Positions 36,420 to 49,500 of a stretch of DNA of 64,000 bases are shown here, one piece after another. The DNA comes from Sipunculus nudus (Eukaryota; Annelida; Sipuncula; Golfingiida; Sipunculidae). Under the pieces are notes generated by a model. The model ran no database searches and was not told where the DNA came from. It saw only the letters and a program-made list of their open reading frames with translations. A program made the translations under genes and the position numbers. The stretch is taken from positions 77,691,891-77,755,890 of the forward strand of contig CM049317.1 of assembly GCA_026874595.1 (NCBI GenBank). Direction: 5' to 3'. Numbering within the stretch: position 1 is the stretch's first letter; each line of letters begins with the position of its first letter.

Positions 36420-39400
36420 CATATTATATAAAAGTATAGAAATCAATTATAGAAGTCTGCCAAAGAAACGATTTCATAAGATTAACAAGTAATGTAACAT
36501 TTAATTGTAAACGAATTTTCTTATATCAAGCTCAATTTGTTGAGTGTCATTTCTGGTCACGGCTGCAGCTGATGCTTTTATTTGTTTTTATGTTTAGGCA
36601 ACAAGGTGTTACTACTATAGGGGTGAGTTTAAAATAACACCTTATCTATAAAAGACGAATAACAAAAATATGTAATCCAAGAATCTTCTGTCGGTTCTCA
36701 TCCTTATACCTCATACCATTATAACATAGATTTTTCAGTTAGCCTTCACATTTGTTAACTGCTAACCTTAATATGTCATAATATACCAATATCTATATAA
36801 CACTGGGATAAGCCGTACAATAAGCGGATAGTGGTATCTAAATGACAAAGAAAACGACATAAAATTTATCATGAATATTTGATAACTTTTATTACAAAAA
36901 ATAATGATATAATATCCGACACACGCGAAAAATGACGACTTTTCTAAATGTATGTAACATAATTCACAACACATAGCTTTGATCCGTTTCTTTATTGGTA
37001 AATATCACATTCAAATAGTATATATACATTTAATTAAAACTAAAATAATATATACACGCATTAAATACCCATAGCAATTTTTGAAAGAGTGTTTTAAGTT
37101 TCTTGCCAAGGGATGTTATTATTAATAGAAGTTGTCAGTATTAACAATGAGATAACATAGTTTTATACAAGTGGCATACATATGCCGTCGAATCATAAAA
37201 GACATCATTTGGGGGAAATTATATGCCTTTGAAGATATATACTTAACCGCTTTTTTCATAAACTCGTGCTGTTAAAATGAAGAATCAAACTTATTATCAA
37301 AATGATGCATAAAATGAAGCATTAACTTATTGGATTAACCATGAATACGAGCTTTTAATATATGTACATGCAAAATTCATTTTGGTGTCGAGGGCAGATA
37401 TACTTTGAGAGTTTGCTTATTAAAATAATGTATCCTTCAACACGTTTTACTGAAGACGACTTACATACCTCCTCGTCATCAACTACACGATACTGCTGGG
37501 TCTCATTTTGCCCATGACCCGTTGTTGAGTTGGAGAACCGGTCTAGGTGACCAGCAAGACTTAAGCCACAAGTAGGTCCCTGACTGGAATTGATTTGAGC
37601 CCTCGTGCCATGTTCTCATAGTCGTCTTGCCACTTTAGACTGGCCACTGGAGAGTATTCTTGTAAAGCCATCACAGACAACTTTGACGCACGTAACGGCA
37701 GACCTGGTTTGGGTTTCTCTGGTCACCGTGGTTCACGAGGCGACCACAAGCTCCATGTCGCGTACGTGACTTCTGATATAAGCATCTTCCCGAAATGGAT
37801 GTTGTTATCTTGGTTGCTTTTTAAAAGGTAAACAATGTGTTGAAGGGAACATTTTTATGATGCAAGATTATAATTGACTCTTTTTGCGATGGTCTGTTTT
37901 TTTAATATATCACGTAATATATAATATGCCTAAATTTTGTTAAATGGGCTAGACTTTTCCTTTAAAATTTATCAAATGACATCCACAAGAAAGGCGTCAC
38001 AAGGAAAATCATGTTCTCTCTGATAGCATTCCCTTTTTGGTCCTGTTAGTTAATATGCATATTACAGCACACGTCATTAAACACAGTTCCTACAAGGTAG
38101 TTATATTTCTAGATCATAATCCTTTTTGTGCATAGAAAAAAGAAAATCGCTCATAATAGATAACATATTTTATTTTCGATAGGTTTTTCTTTAACACAAA
38201 AGGATTAGTGTAGAACATATTTCCATAACGCAATTATTAACCACTCATGCAAATACCCTTGATATGGATTTTGCTTATTATCAGGGAAAAAAAATATAAA
38301 AGTGTTATATTCCTATGAACGCAAATAGTAATTAGCAAATCTGTGTTTGTTTCAATAACAAATCCTCTAACCTGTCTACATATGGAGTCCACAATTTGCT
38401 GCCACTCCAGGGAGTTCAAATTACCAGTGGCAAAAGACGATCCGTAGAAAGTGAGACTGCTGTGAAGAGCGGGGCGTGGAGGGCGGGGACTCAGGTTATT
38501 ACGCTTTCTTCTCCGAATTTCAAGAAGGAGGATCTTCCATAAATAAAGAAGTGGGCAGGCGTATAACCTGAGTTGTAATTAATGAAACAAAATGTGTTCG
38601 CCACTTGCAAAAGCAAAATAAAAAAAATGAAGTAAATTCTTGCTATTTTCTTCCATCAATGGTAATTCGCGATACCACAGAAAAGGCTTCTGTCCCGTAT
38701 CATTATCTTTTTATGATATAATGATATATAATTACCCTTTCTGTTTACATTTTTGGTAGGGATCTATTTTGATTGACACGAATGAGACCCAAATAATTGG
38801 GATGCACAGACTTGCGGGTCTAATAATTAAGGCACTGTATTTTAAGCCACCACTCGGTTGTACTTCGCATCTTATTGACGGTCCCTTGCTACCTGTAAAG
38901 CCTCGTTATTGATCAAGCATAGGAAAATCATTAACAAAATTTAGCTAACTAAAGTTGACTGTTACACCAACACAAGTTGTATTAATCTAATCCGCTCTGA
39001 TATATTTACTATGGTTTATAACTATTTGTTCGAAGTATATGAATATTACTTGTCTCATATACACCTTTTATAATTGCAAGCAAACATGTATGACAACAGC
39101 ACAGTTTAAAATAAGTGAATGTTTTTTCAATATATAGATAGGTCAAATATATTTTGTTTGAGAATTTGGATTCATATCCATGAAAACAAATATCTGTATA
39201 TTTCAACGTTGTCTTATATTGCAAATAAATTATACAAAAGTATATCTTATATTTGATTCATTCCCGAAATAAATGCCTTCGGGTATAATGTTGAGTTTTT
39301 CTTCTCTGCGTTCCCCATTTTGACTTGATCTGGGCAAACATATAGCGTTGGTAGGAGTCTTGCAATCGGTAACATTCCGGTTCGCTATAGTCATAAAAGA

Positions 39401-41300
39401 CATGACGACGCAGTAATATGATTGAACAACCAGTCCAGCTAGCCAGCCATGATGGACCACTTGTCACATTATATATCGTAGAACACAAAGTATTAGATAA
39501 GCTCAACTGATTCATCATTGCCATCTTGAAATCATATTATAACCACAGTATTACAGAAGAAAGCTTATTAATTCACTAGGCATAACTTTAAACCAATATG
39601 CTCTATGATTCATCATTGCCAACATGAAATTATATTATGACCTCAGTTTTACAGAATAAAGCTTATGAATTCATTAGGGATAACTTTAAATATATAAAAA
39701 TAAGATATCATAAAAGTTGCAACAGCGCTTTGAATATATCATGATATAAACTAATATAAACCATAAACTGAAATTACGTGTTGATGTAACGACGTTCCTT
39801 TGGAAGTGTTTTACAAGAAAAATATAGCTACTACTGTACATGGTTTTAGTATTTTCGTTTTCTAAAACTAATAAATTATCATTGACACTTACTGTAGCCA
39901 TCAGCAGTTCTCCATCTGTTTTTAGTGAGACCCATCCAGTATTCACTGCAATTCCAAGTTCCGTTTATTCTCTGTTTATTCTCAGTCTCATTCATGTTTT
40001 TTGCCAGGCCCGCAGTGTTTGGCGGCCGAGTAACATTCAACCTGTTTGTTTGGGCAGACTGTCACGTAACATCTTCCGAGTTGTTTGAAACAGGTCGAAA
40101 CCAAACAACCAGAACACTCTGTCATATTGATATTTATGCCAGACACCGGATACTTACGACAAAATTACCTTTCAATACTCACTTCGGTTACATATGAAAC
40201 CAACAATCTCTGCGGAACAAGAAGTAGCATATATATGTCCACTCTCAAAACTTTGCACTTCATTCCATTTACATTAGCACGCAAATGCCGAACTAATAAT
40301 AAAAAAAAGTATTAGAGCTTTTAACTCTTTTATCTTTTTTATATTACATTTATTTTAGCTGACTTTTGGGGATTGAAATGGTATATATTACGTATTATAT
40401 TTAACTTTAAATAGACACAATAAGACTCATTTACAAAAACCTTAATCGAAAGTGAACAAACATGATATAGCAAATATGATACAAAGCAGTCATATTTTCA
40501 TTGATCGCGAGAAATATCATTAATTATTCTTAAGACAACGGCAGAAGTCTTGCGACATAAATACGGATATTACGTCATACAGCATGTGCCAGCGCATCAG
40601 CTAACAATGATCAGTTGATTTAATGATGCTCAATTTCCAGCCAGATTCATTCTATGTCAGTTTAGTTCAGAATGTTCAGCAAAGTTGAATCTAGTTGGAT
40701 GTGTTCTTTTTTTATCTTGTACAGTTGCTGACTGCTTCATTCAAATACACATTCCCTAGAATGGATATTACTGAAAATTATCACATTTTACCTTCTAACT
40801 AGAGAGACGGCTTGTTGCGACACACATTATGTATTTGAATATAATTTACTCTATTACTGCATGTAAATCAACCTGAGAACAAAAATAGACTGGTACAACT
40901 GGAAAAGAAGGAGTAATCGTACAATAAAATACCACAAAAGTTATCTATTGAATAAAGTTTGATTAGCAGATTGCACAAATTAAATGTAACCAAATGTAAT
41001 CACCAAGAATTATGTTGTCATAACCTGCTGTGTCCTCAGATAAAAACACCTAAAAAATACAAAAAAACTCTAAGCATGTGCCAGAGGAAAGCCATCATGA
41101 GTCTTTACGCATCAGGAATAAAGTTTTCTAGAATTCAGCCTGCACAAGTCTTCTTGTTTTATTTCCTGCCATGTATAAAATATACGTAAGAACTTTACAA
41201 CTGAGCTGTACCTTTGTTTCGAACTTCCTTGGTGTTATAAGTATTAGTTATCGCTGGTCCTGCATCAAAAGCAGCTACCTTAGAAACACTTAAAATTATT
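36420..41300. repeat. segmental duplication containing gene G (partner 45200-50590)
   Basis: Not only the exons but also the flanks match the H region. Shared words include agaaacgatttcat (36470 and 45220), ttggtcacggct (36551 and 45307), tgcctttgaagatatatact (37222 and 46289), and the upstream region (aaaatggggtcgacgataaatgg near 41310; a close version near 50555). The copies are clearly diverged, older than the 9.5-22.7 kb duplication. Confidence 0.75.
37490..41098 (-). pseudogene. gene G: decayed two-CTLD receptor paralogue
   Basis: All eight exon positions can still be found by similarity to H: 41004-41098, 40574-40770, 40183-40292, 39893-40118, about 39245-39459, 38736-38892, about 38372-38548 and 37490-37828. 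Lesions: an insertion with frameshift in the signal peptide exon; lengths 197, 110 and 226 instead of 201, 117 and 231 in exons 2-4; many stops in exon 2; a 4-base insertion (tacg) in exon 8 after the SEVT word; and a TAA replacing the Lys after LLVA. The first tail CxxC reads DSIC, and HYENM became HFGKM. DYENMARGLK is still visible at 37590-37680 in its own frame. Confidence 0.85.
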
Positions 41301-41826
41301 AAACCCCAAAATGGGGTCGACGATAAATGGCCAGATTAAAATAATTCATAATATATGATGATATTATTTCTTTATGATATTATGGTATTAACACAATTTA
41401 CCCATATCATAAAACCAAGACAATCAGATAGAAACTTCCGTAATAATGATAATGTGTTGTGTTACCTACATCCCTTAACCCACCCATAAGCAACAGCCAT
41501 GTATTCTTTAATTGTATAATGTGTCAACTGTACTTAAACGTTCATAATTCAGGTTTAATTAATTCACAATGCAGTGTCATGATTAAAACCAAACGCGTTT
41601 TGCTTATATTTGATCACATTTACAATATATATCACCACAGCTGACCAAAAAAGGCACAATAGACTTAAGTGTCTGTGTTCTATTAACTTGATGCAAACAA
41701 TGGAAGATTTCAATGGATTAATATAAAATATAGAGGAAAGTCCTAAACTTATGGTTCGCCTTTCTTAAAAATATAAATAAAATAATGAGTAATATTAAAT
41801 TATATAATGCCTGTAAATTAACAATA
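41300..41826. other. intergenic, nothing recognised
   Basis: AT-rich upstream region of pseudogene G; no exon or repeat end identified before the Tigger-like element. Confidence 0.4.
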
Positions 41827-41827
41827 C

Positions 41828-43266
41828 AGAACGCCTGTATTACGGTCACCATCGGGACTTGATAAAAGTGACCTTAATACAGGAGTGGCCGTTATACAGG
41901 ACTTGACCAGGAAAAGGAGGTTAAAATGTAACACGAAACCAAGTTCAAATCTTTATTACAATCAACAAAATAAACGTATAGTGTATTAGTGTATTAGTGT
42001 AATTATTGTTATCGATAAAAAAAAATAAAATATTTACCATTAAATCAACCCTACTTATAACAATTACTAACAATATATACAAATACAGGACTTGACCAGG
42101 AAAAGGAGGTTAAAATGTAACACGAAACCAAGTTCAAATCTTTATTACAATCAACAAAATAAACGTATAGTGTATTAGTGTATTAGTGTAATTATTGTTA
42201 TTGATAAAAAAATAAAATATTTACCATCAATTCAACCTATTTATAACAATTACCAACAATATATACAAATACTGTATTTGTTATTATATTACAAACAAAT
42301 TGTATATCCATAATATTTGTACAAATTTGTTGAACCACTGCCACATGACACCGTTCAGTTTATCATTCCCTGTAGATACACACTGTCTTTATCTACTGGC
42401 AATTGCGTTTTCTTCATACTGTTCCATGATCTCTCGCTTCCTCTTAAGTATTTTTTTTTTAACTTGAGTTCGGACCACACTATATATTTCTGCTAGCTGT
42501 TGGCTGCTTTTCCCGGCACTCTTCCTGATCAGATCTACCTTTTCTTTGAGAGCAAGTTCATGCCTTTTCTTGGTCGCCATAATGGTCAAAGTGACTTGGA
42601 CAGAATTTAAGTACATTTTATACATGTAACAATGTTTAATTTTCTTTCATAATTATCCATGTATGAGTAAATTCTGCGATGTGTGCCGCACTGTTTTCGT
42701 TGGATGTACGTGTTCACAAGGACATTAAAGAAAGTTTAATCTACAGTTTACATAACTTTTTTTTATGACAAAATCATCGGGACCCGCTGGTTGTCATTCG
42801 ATAATTTAATGACAAACACTCTGTTTAAGATCCGGCTCGCACGACTGATTGAAAACATAAACGCAGGTGGGAACACATACCTTACTACTGTGCATACTAA
42901 TGAGGCTGTGTGGGTGTAGTACGACGCTGGTTACGTATCAAACTACTCAGTCACGGTCGAGTGGTTACCTTTATCCAGGCACTCATTAACAGACAAGTAT
43001 ATGTTAGAGCGGACAATTGTGTAATGATATTGAGGTCAGAAGTGGCCGCTCGATTTGTTGAGCCCATGTCACGGAGTCATTGCCCCGACCGTAATTGAGG
43101 CGTTTTCCGGCCTACGGGACCGAGAAACCTGGCCGTAATACAGAATAGAGGAGTGACCGTAATTGACAACAAAATGATTATGAAATATAACGGTCGAAAA
43201 TTCGGGACCGGAAAATCTGACGTATTGACCGTTATTGAGGCGTGGCCGTGAGCAGGCGTTCTACTG
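41828..43266 (-). mobile_element. Tigger/pogo-like DNA transposon, degenerate
   Basis: The ends are inverted: cagaacgcctgtattacgg on the left, and the complement of the right end reads cagtagaacgcctgctcacg. TA dinucleotides flank both sides (41826-41827 and 43267-43268). Inside are GC-containing subterminal words (gaccgtaattgaggcg), a direct tandem duplication of about 160 bp (41905-42060 and 42083-42240), and the start of a transposase on the minus strand. Confidence 0.8.
42300..42580 (-). pseudogene. Tigger/pogo transposase, N-terminal CENP-B-type HTH fragment
   Basis: From ATG 42580: MATKKRHELALKEKVDLIRK, then KSSQQLAEIYSVVRTQV, ILKRKREIMEQYEENA. This is the psq/CENP-B N-terminal helix-turn-helix that binds the transposon ends. 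A stop follows at 42389-42391, but the same frame goes on with TGNDKLNGVMWQWF, the usual next conserved block, and then is lost. The DDE catalytic domain is absent. An upstream ATG at 42625 adds unrelated residues. Confidence 0.85.
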
Positions 43267-43396
43267 TATTTTCACAGATTGATGTATAAAAGAGACATGT
43301 CCTTTAAAAGTGTGTATATTCATAACTTTTCAGAATGAAAATATTAATCTTAATTCGATGAAATAATTACACACTTTAGATCGTTTAGATTCAGCC

Positions 43397-43434
<38 letters not shown>
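43397..43434. repeat. (GA)n microsatellite
   Basis: Alternating AG run of about 34 bases followed by gaggaggagg. Confidence 0.9.
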
Positions 43435-43435
<1 letters not shown>

Positions 43436-43569
43436 GAGGAGGATACGTGCTGCTACGATCACCTTTCATGGTGACATACAGATGGATGAATGTGTGAACT
43501 GGCGTTGGTGATGTTGACTGGTTAAAGCTTAGACAGCAATACTGTACTCCATTGTCAGAGACAAGTTCA

Positions 43570-44190
43570 ACAGAATGGCGCACAGTTTCATGATGAAACC
43601 CCATAAAAAACAGAATGCTAGCGACTATTCGTCAGAATATATAATACGGTCCGGGCTAACGAGATGTTTAACGGGTGAAATACTGTTGGGGATGATCATG
43701 TATGCCGGGAGTTTTCTCAGTTTTTTAAACAAAGAAAATGCCCATAAACTGGGGCCTCCATATATATTCGCCCGATACATTTTCCGCTTTCCTTCCAGAT
43801 GTGTTTCGTCGAGCTTGACGATGTAACCAACGCCACCGAGGACAGGAGCCCCGAGAAGAAAGGAAGAGAATAAATCTCGTGCGAAATTTAGTCAATCAGC
43901 CTCTGTGTCTAGTCTGGAATTCAGGAAATATCTTTGAATGAGTCTGACGAGTTCGGAACCTTTTGCGGCCACTGGCTTATTAATGTAAATATACATCTCT
44001 GTGAAACCTTTGACCGTTCAAAGGAGGAAAATTTCCTAACGGTGTCTCTATGCACTTTGAACATCTTAACAACTGACCGTGATTTGTTGAATGACTTTGA
44101 CATCCCTGGTATGTTTACGCGCTCTAACAAGGTCGCCCAAAGATTTGCCTTGGACACTGTTTTAACATCCAGGTGGGGCAACATTCTCCG
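43570..44190 (-). pseudogene. Merlin/ISXO2-like DDE transposase remnant
   Basis: On the minus strand, across at least one frameshift, the order of words fits the ISXO2-like (IS1595/Merlin) transposase: SFERSKVSQRCIFTLISQW (about 44020), a DTEAD-x-LNFARDLF helix (about 43900) corresponding to the usual DWxNFCRD word, then GGVGYIVKLDETHLEGKRK (about 43820). The last holds the first catalytic Asp. After that the match fades. Stops occur within. The family call is by eye from motif order, so moderate. Confidence 0.5.
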
Positions 44191-44966
44191 CAGGATGTCA
44201 AGTGTAATTGGTAATTTGCTTTAAGGGTTCTCGCCTAGGTATCACATCTCTTTTAGCAAACTCTTTAGCCTAACGTTATTACTAATTGAATTAGCAAGTT
44301 TCGTTGCAGATGACATCATATTTGTGTATTGATTAACTGTGCCGTACTTCAATGTTCGTCCAAACATCACTGTATACCTACATATAACATCGGCTGTGGC
44401 TGGTAATGGCGAGTAACCCGTTGCCGTAAAGAAGGCATGAGAAGTGCGTTTTTGAGTCGCATACTTTTATGTCGAGGGAGCACAGGTTTGTAACAGGATG
44501 TGAAGCACTTTTACCCTCTAGCACCATGTCTAGGCCATCTGAAGCTTAATCATATAATATATTTACAGTATTAGACAACATTTTATGTAAACGTAAGTAA
44601 CCTGAAGGTTCGTGCAGCCTGGATGAATAGTAAACAGCGTGGAGCCTAAACTGCCGAATGCCATATGATTTTCGGAGAGATTTTGCGACTATGGCGTTTT
44701 TGCTTGAACCTTTGTTAATTATTGAAACTGATTTGACTTGTAGGGCTGCTACAGGCTAAACACACAATACTGTATTCGTAAACTGAACATTATAAACGTC
44801 AAACGCGCGGGTGTTTATTGAACTTGCGAAATGTAGCATTTAGTTCATATATTGAAACTTGCGTAGATTAGATCGACAAGCCTCCTAAGTTTTCTCGCCA
44901 GTCCACAGTTCAATAAGTACAACGTCGATTTAGTAATATTTTTTTCTGCCAAGCAAAATAATTTTT

Positions 44967-45150
44967 AGCTCCGCTGACTGAAAGTCATCTGAGCGATAGC
45001 GATCATTCTTTGCCTGTCGCCCATCTGTCTGTCTGTCTGACAGTGGATTACCTTGTAACCATTAGACATTTCTAACTTAACACCCAGGGGGTCAATAAAG
45101 AGTCTCCATGGACACTTGAAATTTGTGTTATATTCTGTAATCGCATCATA
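44967..45150 (-). repeat. hairpin-ended dispersed repeat, inverse copy
   Basis: On the minus strand it reads a GACAGACAGA run, then aaagaatgatcgctatcgct, then the hairpin cagatgactttcagtcagcg and gagctaaaaat. This is the arrangement seen at 2735-2823 on the plus strand. Upstream words ggtgttaagttagaa and ggttacaagg also correspond. The right hairpin arm has mutated. Confidence 0.65.
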
Positions 45151-45864
45151 ATATATTCCTATTCTATATTCAAAAGTTCTTGAATATAAAAGAATGGAAT
45201 GCAATTAAAGACGTCCCCTAAAGAAACGATTTCATGAGATTAAACAAAGTAATGTAGTTGTAACAGATTTTTCTCATATCAAGCTAAAATTCTTCACTGG
45301 CTATTATTGGTCACGGCTACAGCTTGTGCTTCTATTTGTTTCGATGTCTGGCCAACAAGGTGTCACTGATATTCTGGTAAGTTTTAAATATCAATGGGAG
45401 AACAATATCTGAAATATAGAATACAGCAATCTTCTCCTGTTTCCTATCCTTAACCCTCCTACCATTATAAAACGGATTTTTTAATAAGTGTCCACATTTG
45501 TTATAAATGTGATAACTTTTAATATATCATAACATGATTAACTATATTATATATTATACACTCGGACAAACCGTACAATAATTGATATGTCGTTTACTCG
45601 AAGTCGCGTGATGCAGCGAGGGGCAATTCCTCTCCAAATAGTACTGGCATTGTCTAACGCATTCATCTAAGATCCATCTAAGTCCAGTATTTATCCCAAG
45701 AAAAAGAATATAATGCAACAATGGTAAATTAAGTCATTCTGCCTAGTTTTGATTAGCTGCTTACTCAAAACGGTATGTACTGCCATGTCTATTTTAAGTG
45801 CCGAATGGAACATAGCAAGTGGCTGGCTCCTTCATGAGTCTGTGTCAAATTATGGCGTGAGAGT

Positions 45865-45894
45865 ATATATGAGAGGAGTTGGAATGATGAATGA

Positions 45895-45946
<52 letters not shown>

Positions 45947-45984
45947 GCTCATTCATCATTCCAACTCCTCTCATATATATCTGG

Positions 45985-46064
<80 letters not shown>

Positions 46065-46065
46065 T
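45865..46065. repeat. 34-bp perfect inverted repeat around (TA)n, followed by a second TA expansion
   Basis: Left arm 45865-45898 (starts atatatgagaggagtt) and right arm 45945-45978 are exact reverse complements, separated by about 46 bases of TA. A second TA/TAAA tract occupies 45989-46061. On one strand this would fold into a long hairpin. Confidence 0.9.
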
Positions 46066-46433
46066 TATATGGATAGTGGATACATTTGTTGGTATCTAGA
46101 TAAAAAAAAACATATCGACCTTAAAAGTCATATATATTAGATAACTTTATTACAATAATAGTAATACAATTTATGATACACGTGAAAATGAAGTCTTATC
46201 AATGCCATACCAATATTAACAATACCGTAACATCTATTTATACGACTGGCACACGAATAATAAAAGACATCAATTGGGAGACATATAATGCCTTTGAAGA
46301 TATATACTTAGCTGATACATGACAAAACCCTATGCTGTTAAAATTATGAATCAAGCTTATTTTGTGGGAAAATGAAACATTAACATTTTGCAAAAAATAT
46401 AAACAAAAGCGTCTGATATATGAACATGCAAAT

Positions 46434-46439
46434 TTTATT
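46434..46439 (-). terminator. possible polyadenylation signal of gene H
   Basis: AATAAA on the minus strand about 100 bases past the H stop codon at 46537-46539. Confidence 0.4.
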
Positions 46440-46536
46440 CTGGTGTTGAGGTCCGATATACTTGGAAAATTTGCTAATATAATGCATTCTTCAACACGTT
46501 CCATTGAAGAAATATTCCATACGTCCTTGTCTTTGT

Positions 46537-49500
46537 CTACACAATACTGTTGGGCCTTGTTTTGCCCAGGGCCCGTTGTTGAGTTGGAGAACGGGTCTGC
46601 GTGACCAGCAAGACTTTAGCCACAAGAAGGTCCCTGACTGAAATTGTTTTGAGCCCTCGTGCCATGTTCTCGTAATCATCTTTCCATTTTAGACTGGCCA
46701 CTGAAGAGTGCATCTGTAGAGCCAACACAGGCGTTTTTGACGCACGTACCGGCAAACCAGGACGTGGTTTCTTTGGTCGCTGTGGTTTTACGTAGCGGCC
46801 ACACGCATTGCATCGCGTGACTTCTGATGTCAGCATATTTTCGCCATCAATAATGTTATTTTCATTGCTCTTTAAAGGAAAACAATATGTTTAAGGGTCC
46901 GTTTTATATAATGCATGATTATATATGACTCTTTCTGAGATTGTCTTTACTTTTTTAGAATAAATTCCTGAGTTCACTTATTTGTGCAATGACGGACTTC
47001 TGATAAAAGTCAAATGCGTTAAACATTTTCTTTCAAATATACGAAGTGATATCCACACTTATGCAACATTTTCACTAATGAAAATAAATGTTCTCATCTA
47101 GCTTTGTTTTCCGGCAATTTTATTTTATCTGCATATCTAAGTTTTGAGACTTTTCTTTAAGTCAAGATAGTTATACTTTTAGATCATAATTCTTTCAGTG
47201 TATAGAAAAGTAAAAATCACTCATAATAAATACCCATATTCTTAACTTCAATAAATTTTCTTCTCATAACAAAAAGGGTTGTAAGATAACATATTTTCAT
47301 AACGCACTTAATAAAAACCCTGCGGATATCCTCGATATAGATTATTCTTATTTCAGGAAAAGATGTGTTAGATTTCTGTAAAGGAAAAGATGTGTTAGAT
47401 TTCTGTAAATGAAAGTACAAATTTAAAATGTTATGTTTGTTTGCATAATAAAGTCTTCCAACCTGTCCACACATGGAGCACACACTCTCTTGAGACTGCC
47501 GAGACTGCGGGGAGTTCGAAGTACTGGTGGCAATGGACGATCCGCATAAAGTGAGAGTGCTGTGCAGAGTTGGGAGTGGAGGGAGGGTACTAAGGGTGAA
47601 ACTGTTTCTTCTTTCAATCTCAGACACATGGTAGTTTCTACAAAATATATTGCGGGTAGGAATATAATTTGAGTTGTAGTAATAAAACAAAATATTTGCG
47701 CCACTTGCTAAAAAAAATGTATATACGTTCATCATAACCTGCACCTGCACGCAGCGTATCGGAATATTATAAAGAAAATAGCTCTTTGTTACACCAACAG
47801 TAAGTGATACAAATGTAAAGGGGTTGTCCCGTATTATTTTTTTAAATAATAAATACCCTCTCCGTCTACATGTTCGGTACAGTTGTAGTCCGATTGACAT
47901 GGATAAAGCCAAAGTGAGCGGGATGCACAAACTTGCGGGTCCAATAAGCCACCTGTATTTTACTGTGCAGTCTGCTGTTGAGGGTACCTCGCTTCCTCCT
48001 AAGCATCGTAATGGACCAAGAATAAGAAAATTATTTACAATATTTAAATAACTAAAGTTAAATGTTACACCTTTCTAATGGGTTTACAAGGCAAACATTT
48101 ACTAGTTCAATCCTTTCTGTAAAATTTGTGTATGCTTAATTGACTGAAGTATATAAATATAACTTTTCTGATATAAACTATATATAAATATTATTTGGCT
48201 CATATAAACCCTTACGTTAGGCTGAAATTAGCTGATTTTTTTCAATATAGAATATCAGGCCAATATATATATTTTTTGATAATTTTGATTCATGAAAACA
48301 AACATATTAAACATACAAGTTGTCTTATATTGCAAGTGACTTATACAAAAACAGTTTGATTCGTTCGTGAAATAAACGCCCTGTTAAGAGGCTTTCTCTT
48401 CTGAATGACTTCACCAATTTCACTTGATCTTGGCAGACATATAGCAAAGGTTGGAGACTTGCAGTCTGAAACATTCCAGTCGGCCTTCTTCGTAAAGGAA
48501 ATGATGACACACTGATGGGATTGTACGGCAAGTCCAGCCAGCCAGCCATGATGGACCACTTGTGTCACATTATATATTTTAAAACAGTTGTCAGACATTT
48601 GTTCTTTCTTTAGCCAAATGAGATTTCGATGTCAACTTGAATTTACAGCATGATCGCAGTATTATTGGATATAGCTTGCGAATTTATTAGATATAACTCA
48701 TTAAACATACAAAAAAGAAGACAAATCTAGACATTGGCCAACATAAACTCATTATACAATTGTGGGTTTATATCCACTCTCAAGAACGACGTGCCCTTGG
48801 TGGGGTTTTACATCAAAATGGTTTTAATATTTTCGTAATATAAAACACTTAGAGATTATCAAAGGTGCTTACAGAATCCATCATCAGTTTTCCACCTGTC
48901 ATTAGTCAGACCCAACCAGAATTCACTGCAATTCCCTGATCCTATATTTCTCCCTCCTGTAATCATGTTTGTGGCGAGGCCCCAAAAATACTTTTCGCAG
49001 TGTTTGGCCGCCGAGTACCAGTCAACCTCTTTCTTTGGACAGATTTTTACGTAACATCTTCCAAGCTGATTGAAACAGACCGACTCCGAGCAATCAGCAC
49101 ATTCTGTCACAATGAAATAAAATCCATATATTTTATTTTCTTACAGACTATCTTATAACTGTTTACACTCGGCAAAATAATCTTTAAATACAAAATATTT
49201 GACTCACTTTTGTTACATATGAAACCTTTAATCTCTGCGGAACAAGGAGTAGCATATATGTGTCCACTCTCTGTTCGCAAAACACCACACTTCTTTCCTT
49301 TTATATAAGTCCGCAAAGGCAGAGCTATCAATAAAAATAGCGACAGAGTTACACAAACTAATCCTATGTCTAAATTCCTATAGGTTTTAACATTGTTATC
49401 TGCATAACATTACATTTATAGGAGCTAATGTTAAGCGGAGTTGAATTGTTAATGTGGTCAAGGTAAAATAACATAGACTATTATAATTATATTAAATGTT

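Noticed and set aside
43934-44224. plus-strand 96-residue frame
   Set aside because: It is antisense to the Merlin-like remnant, with no domain of its own.
45749-46099. 116-residue open frame (YIYIYI repeats) and similar frames at 3297-3527
   Set aside because: They are made of (TA)n microsatellite translated in any frame.
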